From assembly GCA_022072505.1 (NCBI GenBank), contig JAJVHU010000051.1, forward strand, positions 1 through 48,073: a stretch of DNA of 48,073 bases, in the 5' to 3' direction. This document shows positions 1-7,203 of the stretch, piece by piece (position 1 is the stretch's first letter; each line of letters begins with the position of its first letter). A program made the position numbers and the translations under genes. The notes below the pieces were generated by a model. The model did no database searches, was not told where the DNA came from, and was given only the letters and a program-made list of their open reading frames with translations. This stretch comes from Phycisphaerae bacterium (GTDB lineage Bacteria > Planctomycetota > Phycisphaerae > UBA1845).

Positions 1-26
1 GGCAACCGTCCTGCATCCCGACTCAT
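1..26 (-). CDS. Start of a leftward gene cut by the window edge
   Basis: Only the first eight or so codons are inside the window, reading MSRDAGRL on the minus strand. The start is supported by a very good ribosome binding site: GGAGG lies six bases before the ATG at 24-26. Nothing about function can be said. It is co-oriented with the metalloprotease gene that ends at 108, with about 80 bases between them. Confidence 0.45.
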
Positions 27-100
27 CGCGAACCTCCTGCCTCAAAAACCGGTTTCGGACCCCTTGACAACGTAAGTCCAAACATGTACCGTACTTCTGA

Positions 101-125
101 GCCGGAGTCAAGTGGAGATACAGGA
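101..125. repeat. Repeat family C, copy 1
   Basis: The 17-mer CCGGAGTCAAGTGGAGA, two variable bases and CAGGA occur here and again at 35977-36000. The repeat covers the stop codon of the metalloprotease, so it may have created the present C-terminus. Only two copies are visible in the window. Confidence 0.55.
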
Positions 126-1661
126 GTCATCATTTATGTCTCGCCCTAGATCACCCTCCCCAGCACAGTTGCAAAGGTCCTTGCCCAACTCAGAATTCCC
201 CACAACGAACGAAGAGAATGCGTCGGCAATCGCTTCAGCCCAGGTACCACCTGTGATCGCTGGCGCTCCTGAGTAATGCACGTGATGCCCGTATTCATGA
301 GCAATAACCGTTGCAGAATGCAGGCTCTTATAGTAGATATTAGGAGGGCCGCCGCATATGCATTGATCGAACGGCAATGTATTCGAATTGCCGAACTCGA
401 AGCTTGGGGGGTCGGTCTCTGGGTCATATTCCGCACTGCATTTGGTAGTATTACAAGTTACCTCTGCTTGCGTATCAATTCCTGGATAATCGGAATGCAG
501 ATCCTCCACCCATTGCCGGGCGTAGTGCAGCCAATAGTAGACATTCACCTGCTCCGTGGTCCGCTCTCGCACTTCACAAATATCATCGAACGTGAGAGTT
601 CCGCTGCCGTCCTCGTCCGTCCATTCATTCACTTCAGTGTACGGATCATTGGGACTTCCAAAGTCGTAAAGGTAGAAGTACTCGCTCTCCATCGTGGCCG
701 TGATCTGGAATTCGGGCGGAACATCTATGAACTCGAAATCGCCGTCTTCATTCGCGTATCCCGAATCGGTCGCGCAATTCGGGAAGCAGAAGGGAGTGGT
801 TTCCTCAAGGTCGACCTTGATCCGCCCGAGGTCCACGGCTATGGTCGTCTCGTCATCTGGACACTCCATCTCCGGGCAGTCCGGCGGTACCAAGTCGTCT
901 TCCGTTTTCATGCCTTGTACGGTGATCGTGAAATTATCGAAATGGTAGATCAGGTCCCGCCGGTCGAGAACCTCCCCGTCGTACGTGCTGACGAAGAAGC
1001 GGTCCTCGGCCCGATCCCGGTCGTGCTCCGAAGCGTCGATGCGCCAGGCATACGCCGGACACTCGCCGCGCGGCCAGATGACCTTGGCGGCCTCGCCGTA
1101 GAAGTTCGGCGCGCGGCCGCAACGGCCGACGACCACCTCGCGGGCCTCCTCCTCCGAGACGATGTCCTCGCGCAGGTACGCGCCCGGCGACGGATGGCAG
1201 CGGTTCGACAGGCGCTTGACCGCGTGACCGGCGCCGCTACTGATGACGAGCGTGATGCTCGCGCCCTCGACCGGCACGCCGTCATGAAACTGCTCGTATC
1301 GGACGTAGGCCGGCCCGCCGCTCGCCGGAGGATCGACCACCCTATCCAGCACGAGGTCGCCGCGCGAAAGACCCAGCAGGCCGATGTACTCCTCAAGGAA
1401 GTTCTCGGCCGAGCCCTCGATGGTCTCTCCGCCGCACATCGTCCGGCCGTAAACAAGGCCGACGCGCCCACCATTGAATGTACACAAGAGGCCGGGATAG
1501 TCACCGACAAGATCGTCCCAGGCGGGTCCGAATGACTCCGGAAGATCGCGCCAGTCGCCGGCATATACCGCCGCGCCGGTCGAGAAGAGCAGGGAAAACA
1601 GCACGGCGGTGAACCGGCCAGAGCAGGCCATCGGCGGGCCGCGGGAATCAGACCTGGACAT
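108..1661 (-). CDS. Secreted zinc metalloprotease (gluzincin), apparently C-terminally truncated
   Basis: A 517-residue protein with an N-terminal signal peptide (hydrophobic stretch about residues 15-33, likely cut after VYA). The start is fixed by GGAGG seven bases before the ATG. The middle resembles the propeptide regions of M4/M36-like proteases. The HEYGHH motif puts zinc ligands at H455 and H459 and the catalytic E at 456. A downstream E476 in WAEAIADAF is a likely third ligand, as in gluzincins. The protein stops about 40 residues later, much sooner than in thermolysin-like enzymes, and the stop lies inside repeat C. The 3' half is visibly less GC-rich than its neighbours. Activity is doubtful. 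Exact family (M4, M36 or an uncharacterised relative) is not settled. Confidence 0.72.
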   Translation of the reverse strand: MSRSDSRGPPMACSGRFTAVLFSLLFSTGAAVYAGDWRDLPESFGPAWDDLVGDYPGLLCTFNGGRVGLVYGRTMCGGETIEGSAENFLEEYIGLLGLSRGDLVLDRVVDPPASGGPAYVRYEQFHDGVPVEGASITLVISSGAGHAVKRLSNRCHPSPGAYLREDIVSEEEAREVVVGRCGRAPNFYGEAAKVIWPRGECPAYAWRIDASEHDRDRAEDRFFVSTYDGEVLDRRDLIYHFDNFTITVQGMKTEDDLVPPDCPEMECPDDETTIAVDLGRIKVDLEETTPFCFPNCATDSGYANEDGDFEFIDVPPEFQITATMESEYFYLYDFGSPNDPYTEVNEWTDEDGSGTLTFDDICEVRERTTEQVNVYYWLHYARQWVEDLHSDYPGIDTQAEVTCNTTKCSAEYDPETDPPSFEFGNSNTLPFDQCICGGPPNIYYKSLHSATVIAHEYGHHVHYSGAPAITGGTWAEAIADAFSSFVVGNSELGKDLCNCAGEGDLGRDINDDSCIST

Positions 1662-1770
1662 CTCAAAGCCTCCGTCAGAAACTTTATGTTTCCATCTGAT
1701 CGGCTTGCGGTCGGCATCCCGCATCATCCGCGAAAGCCTATGCCGAGTCAAGAAAAAACCGCTGTTTCGA

Positions 1771-1934
1771 GTTCGGGACACAGGGCAACCGCATTCTAAC
1801 TTTTGAGCCGGTCCTGACGGATACCGCGGATCAGGAGATCCGCGATTCCGGCATGCGGAGGCCGATCCCTTGGACAACCGACGTTCACTCGGAAGCCCGA
1901 AATCCTGGAATGCGGTTGCCCTGGTTCGGGACAC
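1771..1934. repeat. Small element with direct and inverted repeats
   Basis: The 11-mer GTTCGGGACAC occurs at 1771-1781 and 1924-1934 in the same direction. Just inside, AGGGCAACCGCATTC at 1782-1796 is matched by its exact reverse complement at 1908-1922. The interior has a further hairpin (GCGGATC/GATCCGC near 1826-1843). It lies between the metalloprotease and the transposase remnant and may hold the ends of that insertion sequence or of a small non-autonomous derivative. I see no gene between 1662 and about 2008. Confidence 0.55.
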
Positions 1935-2008
1935 CCATATTTCGCGTGCCATCCACGGCCTAAGTCGCTTCCTGAATCTCCAGCTGCCTCCGGTGACTAA
2001 CGGTCTGC

Positions 2009-2435
2009 ACGTGATGGGTTTAGCGCCGAGCGCGGCGGCGATGAGGCGGTCGAAGAGGCTCTCCTCCCACCAGCGGCGGTTGCCGCGGTAGTGGAACTCG
2101 GCGAGGTAGCGGTCGAGGTGTTTGGGCTTGACGCTGTGATAGGCGCCCAGAATCATCCGCTTCATATTCCCGATGAACGTATGCACCCACGGGAACTTCC
2201 GCACCGCCGTCTTGCCGTCGCCGGTGATGATTGGCTGATGCTTGTACCCGGCCTTGGCCACCGACGCATACGCCCCCCAGCCGTCGGTCTTGAGCGTCGC
2301 CCCCTTCTTGATCTTCGACTCCGCGAACTTCCGCAGGCAATGCGCGTCGGGCCGCTCGATCGACTGCATCGCCACGCGCACCGGACGCGGGTTCACTCGG
2401 TCGAGCTGAGCGGCCCGCCAAGGGAAGCCCATCAC
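2009..2435 (-). pseudogene. IS1595/ISXO2-type transposase remnant, N-terminus missing
   Basis: The minus-strand frame encodes the second half of an ISXO2-like DDE transposase. Recognisable pieces are RPDAHCLRKFAE, LKTDGWGAYASV (a catalytic Asp region), FPWVHTFIGNMKRMI, GAYHSVKPKHLDRYLAEF and RRWWEESLFDRLIAAALG. The N-terminal half, with the first catalytic Asp, is absent: upstream of about 2432 the sequence becomes the antisense of a different gene. The frame runs without a stop into the metalloprotease signal peptide, but this is chance read-through, because that gene has its own start and ribosome binding site. The element should be immobile. Confidence 0.8.
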
Positions 2436-2497
2436 AGACCGCCGACGGCGCGCAGGCGCAGGCGCGCCCGGTCGCGGACGCGGCGTCCACCGGCCCC

Positions 2498-2830
2498 GTG
2501 GCCGAGGTCTGCCCGGCGTGCATGAAGGCCGTGCGGGCGGGTCTTTCGTACGCCGCGGGGAAGCCGAAGGCGGCCAGGATGGAGAAGGGTTTTGCCGCGC
2601 ACGACTGGTGCGAAACGTGCAAGCTGGGGCTGGTCGCCAACCGCGTCTTCCGGGATCGCGCGGCCTACGATCTCGCGCGGCGTGCCGACGGGATCATCAA
2701 GCGGTGGGGCACGCACTGCGAACAGTGCGACATCGCGGCGCTGACCGACGGGGCGTGCCGCGTGTGCCGGACGGCGTTCAAGGCGGGCCTGCCGACCGCG
2801 GGGGATTGTGCAAAGCACCCCCACCCCTGA
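2498..2830 (+). CDS. CxxC-rich putative metal-binding protein, probably 5'-truncated
   Basis: The 110-residue reading has several CxxC pairs (CPAC, CETC, CEQC, CRVC), as in zinc-ribbon or metal-binding proteins. I do not recognise a named family. The frame stays open upstream through an Ala/Pro-rich stretch (about 2432-2497) until it meets the transposase remnant. No ribosome binding site precedes the GTG at 2498. The natural start was therefore probably lost at the junction near 2430, and the gene may be dead. A family A repeat follows directly after the stop. Confidence 0.5.
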   Translation: MAEVCPACMKAVRAGLSYAAGKPKAARMEKGFAAHDWCETCKLGLVANRVFRDRAAYDLARRADGIIKRWGTHCEQCDIAALTDGACRVCRTAFKAGLPTAGDCAKHPHP

Positions 2831-2831
2831 C

Positions 2832-2925
2832 CGTCTGTTGAAGCACTCGCGATCGGCTTTCGTGCTGCCGGTTTTCCCGGGTGAAATTCGCCTCCCGGAG
2901 GGAGGCGTTACCCTTTTTCAACGGA
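2832..2925 (+). repeat. Repeat family A, copy 1
   Basis: About 94 bp, bounded by CTGTTGAA and its near inverse TTCAACGG. It contains the hairpin CGCCTCC (2889-2895)/GGAGGCG (2901-2907), a CCGG/CCGG hairpin and a GCAC/GTGC stem. It begins one base after the stop of the CxxC-rich gene. Other copies are at 3829-3923 and, inverted, at 34917-35010. The 290 bases from here to the DinB gene hold no convincing gene. Confidence 0.85.
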
Positions 2926-3216
2926 CCGCCAAGAAGACCGGCCTGTTCCTACGTTGTAGTTCGCAGGGTTGTAGTCCGCAGGCGCCGGCGTGAACACGGC
3001 CGATCGACCCGATGGGGAATGAAGCGGTCTGGTTCGTGGATGCGCGGGGGGCGGGTCGTCGCAGTTGCACAGGACGGTCTTCCCGTGGAAGTGCTTCTGT
3101 CGTGGACGAGCTCTTTTTCGATGCCGGGAAGCCGAGTGTAAAACTCATCCTGCCTGGTCGCCTTGGCGACCGGTTAGACTCTCATCATCCCCGGATCAGG
3201 AAAAAGGGAGCAGGTC

Positions 3217-3714
3217 ATGGTGGACATTCGATCGGCGTTGAAGGGGCAGTATCGGGCGGCGCTGGCGATGTTGCGGGAGGCGATGGAGCTTTGTCCGGAG
3301 TCGCTGTGGGCGGGTGGGGGGTATGCGGTCCCGTTCTGGCAGGTCGCGTATCACACGTTGTACTTCACGCACCTGTACCTTCATCAGCGGATTGAGAACT
3401 TTCAGCCGTGGGCGCTGCACCGCGCGGAGCATCACGACCTGCCGTGGCCGGTGGGCAGCGGGGCGGTCATCGCCGATCCGTACACGAAGGCGGAGCTGCT
3501 GTCGTACTGGGCGATCGTCGATGGGATGGTCGCCGGGGCGGTGGACACGCTGGATCTGGAGGCGCCGGGAAGCGGATTCCCGTGGCACGCGGCGATCCCC
3601 AAGATCGAACACCAGCTTCACAACCTCCGCCACATTCAGCATCATGCGGCGTTGCTGTCCGGACGGTTGCGCCGGACGGACGGGATGGAGGTGCGCTGGG
3701 TGCGATCGGCGTGA
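3217..3714 (+). CDS. DinB/YfiT-like four-helix-bundle protein
   Basis: A 165-residue protein of DinB-superfamily length and pattern. WQVAYHTLYFTHLYL gives the first histidine helix, and the C-terminal helix HNLRHIQHHAALL supplies the typical histidine cluster that binds a divalent metal. The family includes thiol-dependent S-transferases and many uncharacterised stress proteins, so the substrate is unknown. The start is supported by GGAG six bases before ATG. The gene stands alone, with a family A repeat about 115 bases after its stop. Confidence 0.8.
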   Translation: MVDIRSALKGQYRAALAMLREAMELCPESLWAGGGYAVPFWQVAYHTLYFTHLYLHQRIENFQPWALHRAEHHDLPWPVGSGAVIADPYTKAELLSYWAIVDGMVAGAVDTLDLEAPGSGFPWHAAIPKIEHQLHNLRHIQHHAALLSGRLRRTDGMEVRWVRSA

Positions 3715-3828
3715 AGCGGTTGTCACGCGCTGAAGTCGGCTCGGATCCGCTCACGCGATGACGGGAAGTGCGCGGCGCGGCATCCGGGGTCCGGCGGGGC
3801 GCGGGAGATCCCGCTTGCCGACCCATCA

Positions 3829-3923
3829 GCCTGTTGAAGCACTCGCGATCGGTTTTCGTGATACCGGTTGTTCCCGGCGAAATTCGCCTCCCGGAGAGAG
3901 GCGTTACCCTTTTTCAACGGGCT
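3829..3923 (+). repeat. Repeat family A, copy 2
   Basis: Same element and orientation as 2832-2925, with scattered differences. The internal stem is CGCCTC/GAGGCG with a slightly larger loop. The ends read GCCTGTTGAA and TTCAACGGGC, nine of ten positions inverted-complementary. It lies in the 385-base space between the DinB gene and the phosphatase gene, where I see no gene. Confidence 0.85.
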
Positions 3924-4100
3924 GCAATGCAGCGTGGCAAAGCCGCCGGCGGCGTGGCGGCGCGGCGGGTGGCAGGGAGCGTTGCGCGGCGGTAAGGTGA
4001 CGGGCGATCAACGACAATCGGCGCTCGGTATTGCATCGTGGGCGATGCACGCGGGTGGGGCGGGCGCCAGGAGCGAGTTTTTCGGGAGAACGGCGTCAGC

Positions 4101-5717
4101 GTGGCGGACCTTGCGATCACGTTATCCAACGGGCAGCAGCTTCAGCGGCGCGTCGGCGACGGCGCGGCGACGCTGGGGCGCGACCCGGCCTGCGACGTCT
4201 GGCTGGACGACCCGAGCGTGTCGCGCCGTCATGCGCGGATCGTCCGCGCCGCGCAGGGCCACCAGATCGAGGATCTCGACAGCAAGAACGGCACGCTGGT
4301 CAACGGCGAGCAGGTGCGCTCGAAGACGTTGGACAACGGCGACGTCGTCACCCTCGGGCACGTGCAGATCGTTTACACGCGCGAGGCGCACGAGCAGGCG
4401 CCCGGCGTCGTCGTCAGCGACCAGCAGGTGAATCTGGAGACGGCGAGCTTCTCGCGCCGGGCGGGCGGACCGCTGCAACTGTCGCAGCAGCGCCTGCAGG
4501 TGCTTTACGACCTGAGCGGGCGTCTGACGTCGTTGAAGGACCGCGACGCGCTGCTGACCGACGCGATGGACATCTGCTTCGAGATGCTGCGCTTCGAGCG
4601 CGGGGCGGTGGCGGTGAAGAAGCCGGGCGGGCGCGGCGTGGACTGGCCCGTCGTCCGCCACCTGCGCGGGCGGGAGGGGGAGCTGACGATCAGCCGCACG
4701 ACGCTCAGCCGGGCGCTGGAACGCGGCGAGTACGTGATCATCACGGAGGATCGTCAGCGCGAGGCCGACCCGACGGTCAGCATGGTGCAACTGGGCATCC
4801 GCTCGGCGATGTGCGTTCCGCTGATGTACAACGAGGAGATCCTCGGCGTCATCTACGGCGACCGGACGAGCACGTCCACCGTGTACTCGCAGGAGGACGC
4901 GGACTTTCTGGCGGGGATCGCGCGGCAGGTGAGCATCGGGCTGATCAATGCCCGGCTGCTGGAGGAATACAAGCTCAAGACGCAGATGGAGAAGGATCTG
5001 GCGCTGGCGCGGCGGATCCAGACCGGTCTTTTTCCGCGGTCGCTCCCGGATGGTCCGGCGGTGAGGGTCGCGGCGCTGAACGAGCCGGGCAACCGGGTCA
5101 GCGGGGATTATTACGACGCGGGAGTCCGGTCCGACGGGTCGATCTGGGCGCTGATCGCCGACGTGACGGGCGAGGGCGTGGCGGCGTCTTTGTTGATGGC
5201 GAATCTTCAGGCGGCGGTGCGCGTGACGCTCAAGGACGGAGACGACCCTGCGGCGCTGATGAAGCGCTGGAACGAGTTGATCCACCGCAACACCGACGCC
5301 TCAAAGTTCGTCACGGCCCTGCTGATGATGATCGATCCGAAGACGCGGGAGCTGCGGATGTGCTCGGCGGGGCATCCGGGACCGTGCCTGGTCGATGTCG
5401 CGGGGCGCCGCGTGCGTCCGCTGGCCGTGGAACCGGGCTTCCCGCTCGGCGTCATCGACGAGGCGGACTTCACGTCGCAGACGGTGACGATCGCCCCCGG
5501 TCCGCACGGCTTGTTCGCCTACACCGACGGCGTCGTCGAGGCGCGGAACGTGGACGATGGGTTGTTCGGCGAGGACGCGATGATCGAGGCGCTGTCCGCC
5601 GCCGCCGATCAGGAGCCTCGGCAGATTCTTCAATCCGTGCGCAGCGCCGTCGCGTCGTTCCGCGGGACGGCCCCGCAAAGCGACGACATCACGATGCTGA
5701 CCCTCGCCCTGTCCTGA
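4101..5717 (+). CDS. FHA-GAF-PP2C (RsbU/SpoIIE-type) serine phosphatase
   Basis: Domains in order, from the GTG at 4101: an FHA domain (about residues 5-92; LGRDPACDVWLDD, SRRHARI, DSKNGTLVNG), which binds phosphothreonine peptides; a GAF domain (about 128-300); and a PPM phosphatase domain (about 310-537) with SGDYYDA, IADVTGEGVAASLLMA, YTDGVVEARN and SDDITML. This is the layout of partner-switching phosphatases that act on anti-sigma antagonists. No kinase or antagonist gene is adjacent. A GTG at 4038 would add 21 residues. The 4101 start is preferred because the FHA domain begins just after it and GGGAG precedes it, although at a long spacing of about 12 bases. Confidence 0.85.
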   Translation: MADLAITLSNGQQLQRRVGDGAATLGRDPACDVWLDDPSVSRRHARIVRAAQGHQIEDLDSKNGTLVNGEQVRSKTLDNGDVVTLGHVQIVYTREAHEQAPGVVVSDQQVNLETASFSRRAGGPLQLSQQRLQVLYDLSGRLTSLKDRDALLTDAMDICFEMLRFERGAVAVKKPGGRGVDWPVVRHLRGREGELTISRTTLSRALERGEYVIITEDRQREADPTVSMVQLGIRSAMCVPLMYNEEILGVIYGDRTSTSTVYSQEDADFLAGIARQVSIGLINARLLEEYKLKTQMEKDLALARRIQTGLFPRSLPDGPAVRVAALNEPGNRVSGDYYDAGVRSDGSIWALIADVTGEGVAASLLMANLQAAVRVTLKDGDDPAALMKRWNELIHRNTDASKFVTALLMMIDPKTRELRMCSAGHPGPCLVDVAGRRVRPLAVEPGFPLGVIDEADFTSQTVTIAPGPHGLFAYTDGVVEARNVDDGLFGEDAMIEALSAAADQEPRQILQSVRSAVASFRGTAPQSDDITMLTLALS

Positions 5718-5724
5718 CGCGAGC

Positions 5725-5742
5725 CGCGGGCTTCAGCCCGCG
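5725..5742. terminator. Hairpin between convergent genes
   Basis: CGCGGGC-TTCA-GCCCGCG is a perfect 7-bp stem with a four-base loop. It lies eight bases after the phosphatase stop, in the gap shared with the convergent membrane-protein gene ending at 5811. There is no strong T run on either side, so it may be a 3'-end stabiliser rather than a classical terminator. Confidence 0.45.
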
Positions 5743-5810
5743 CGAACCTGCGCCGCGCGGAGGCGCCCCGGGCGAGTGCGCTTGTGTCCCCGGCAGTCGC
5801 GGCCGGCCCG

Positions 5811-6674
5811 TCAGATTCTCACGTTGAACAGCGGCTTGAAGAGCAGCGCGAAGAGGATCGACACGACCAGGAAGTAGACGATCCAGTTGCCGAGGATCGG
5901 GATCGGCAGCACGTCCGGCGCGACGGAGGTCATCAGCCCGGCGACCTCGATCGAGCGCACCGGGGCGTCCGCGGGAGGCGCGGGTTCCCACGGGAGCATC
6001 ATCGTGTTGTCGAGCATCCCCGTGTAATGATTCGTGAGCTTCGGGCTGATCGCGGCCTGGATCGACCCCGGTTCGCCGACGGGCAACTGCTTCATGAACG
6101 TCTGATCGCCGACGCGGACGGTGAGCGTGTGCATCCCCGGGCGATCCGCCCGGACGCGCCACCACATCTGCCGGCTGTCGCCCTGGCGCCATCGGTCCAG
6201 CACGACGACGCCGTCCGTCGCCTCCAGCGAGACCTCGGTTTCGCCGTGCTGCTCCTTTTCGGCGAAGGCGTCTGAAAGCGCGACCTTCACTTCGGTGACA
6301 GAGCCGGTGGGCAGCGGGGCGAACTGATATCGGCCGGCGAGCTGCGCGAGGAGCGGGACCATCGGAATCATCGCCACGAGGATCGGCGGAATCGACAGCA
6401 GCAGGATCTTGAAGCTCGACCAGATGACGCCGCCCTGCGCCGAGAGCGTCACGCCGAGGTTGTCCTTGAAGAGCTTCATCGCCAGCATCCGCGCCTTGAT
6501 CTCGTCGCGGGCCTTGCCGATCTGCGACTGCCACGACGTGTATTTGTACGCCAGCAGCATCACCACGCCGATGACGGCGCTGATGACCCCCAGCGACGCC
6601 CACGGCGGAAGCTCCGCCATCGGGGCGTAGGTCAGATCAAAGAGCCAGTTGCTGAGTCGGTTCAATGCGGACAT
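5811..6674 (-). CDS. Three-helix membrane protein of unknown function (last gene of the AlkP module)
   Basis: 287 residues. Predicted by eye: a membrane helix about 26-44, a basic cytoplasmic helix about 46-75 (KYTSWQSQIGKARDEIKARM), a second hydrophobic hairpin or helix about 85-112 (FKILLLSIPPILVAMIPMV), a soluble mostly beta domain about 115-255, and a final helix about 260-280. The N-terminal half recalls Oxa1/EMC3 (DUF106) proteins in topology, but this is an impression and not a domain hit. It is the last of four leftward genes that include two AlkP hydrolases, so it may act in the envelope with them. The ribosome binding site is weak (AAGAAA). Confidence 0.6.
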   Translation of the reverse strand: MSALNRLSNWLFDLTYAPMAELPPWASLGVISAVIGVVMLLAYKYTSWQSQIGKARDEIKARMLAMKLFKDNLGVTLSAQGGVIWSSFKILLLSIPPILVAMIPMVPLLAQLAGRYQFAPLPTGSVTEVKVALSDAFAEKEQHGETEVSLEATDGVVVLDRWRQGDSRQMWWRVRADRPGMHTLTVRVGDQTFMKQLPVGEPGSIQAAISPKLTNHYTGMLDNTMMLPWEPAPPADAPVRSIEVAGLMTSVAPDVLPIPILGNWIVYFLVVSILFALLFKPLFNVRI

Positions 6675-6744
6675 CGTTTCTTAATGCAGCAAGGCGACGG
6701 TCGAAGGTGATGATCAGACCCCCGCGTCAATCCGGGCGGCCTTC

Positions 6745-6778
6745 TCATTCGTTATTCGCAATTCCGACTTCGCAATCA
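6745..6778. repeat. Repeat family D, single arm
   Basis: CATTCGTTATTCGCAATTCC and the following bases resemble the ATTCGCAATTC arms found around 9309-9553 and 39817-39952. Only one arm is evident here. It lies in the 183-base gap between the membrane-protein gene and the RHH-like gene. Confidence 0.5.
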
Positions 6779-6789
6779 GACGCGGGTTC

Positions 6790-6859
6790 AAAACCGAGCC
6801 GCGCCCGTAAGGAAGCGTTCTTTTTCCCGTCTGCACCAGGGGTTTTGCAACAGCGTCTT
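6790..6859 (+). repeat. Repeat family B, copy 1
   Basis: It begins with the family core (ACCGAGCCGCGCCCGTAAGG and ten more bases, identical in all four copies) and ends with GGTTTTGCAACAGCGTCTT. The end touches the stop codon of the RHH-like gene on the other strand. Other copies are at 35017-35082, 41420-41487 and 45338-45366. Confidence 0.85.
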
Positions 6860-7046
6860 ATTCGATGTACCCCAGCCCGCGCAGGCGCTCCTCCACGTCC
6901 GAGTCCGAGTCCGCGGACTCGATCTTCGTCAGTTCCTTCTCGATCATGTGCGTGACGAAGTCGTCCACGCTGGTGTACCCCGCGATCTCGGTGACCTTCT
7001 TAAGGCGGTCATAAAGATGCCCGTCGATTTTGATCTTCTCAGCCAT
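6858..7046 (-). CDS. Small RHH-like protein in the AlkP module
   Basis: A 62-residue protein starting MAEKIKIDGHLYDRLKKV. A short beta strand (IKIDGHLYDRL), then the helices VTEIAGYTSVDDFVTHMI and EKELTKIE, look like a ribbon-helix-helix fold, followed by an acidic tail ending RLRGLGYIE. The start at 7046 is chosen because GAGG lies six bases upstream; a longer reading would run into the palindromic array. It could regulate this gene set or be a small partner protein. DNA binding is inferred only from the fold pattern. Confidence 0.65.
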   Translation of the reverse strand: MAEKIKIDGHLYDRLKKVTEIAGYTSVDDFVTHMIEKELTKIESADSDSDVEERLRGLGYIE

Positions 7047-7101
7047 GTTCGTCCTCGTGCCGCAACGCGTAACGGACGGCTCGCTAAGCCGTCGGACTTC
7101 G

Positions 7102-7203
7102 GACAGGTCGCAGACCTGCGTCACCTCGGCAGGTCGCAGACCTGCCCCACCTTGGCAGGTCGCAGACCTGCCCTACCTTGGCAGGTCAGAGACCTGCCTT
7201 GCC
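7102..7203. repeat. Tandem array of 26-bp palindromic units
   Basis: Four units begin at 7102, 7128, 7154 and 7180, an exact 26-bp period. Each centres on the palindrome GGCAGGTC-GCA-GACCTGCC (outer units have one or two changes). The array lies between the lipoprotein hydrolase and the RHH-like gene. Its last unit overlaps the stop codon of the hydrolase at 7186-7188. Confidence 0.9.

Noticed and set aside
276..1535. Long open frame on the plus strand opposite the metalloprotease
   Set aside because: It has no family features and is the antisense of a gene with a signal peptide, zinc motif and good ribosome binding site. High GC makes such mirror frames common here.
108..2435. One 775-residue fusion of transposase and metalloprotease
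   Set aside because: The frame is open by chance. The protease has its own signal peptide and GGAGG-ATG start at 1661, and the stretch between is repeat sequence.
3012..3395. Frame starting upstream of the DinB gene
   Set aside because: It overlaps the DinB start in another frame, is Gly/Val-rich, and has no ribosome binding site.
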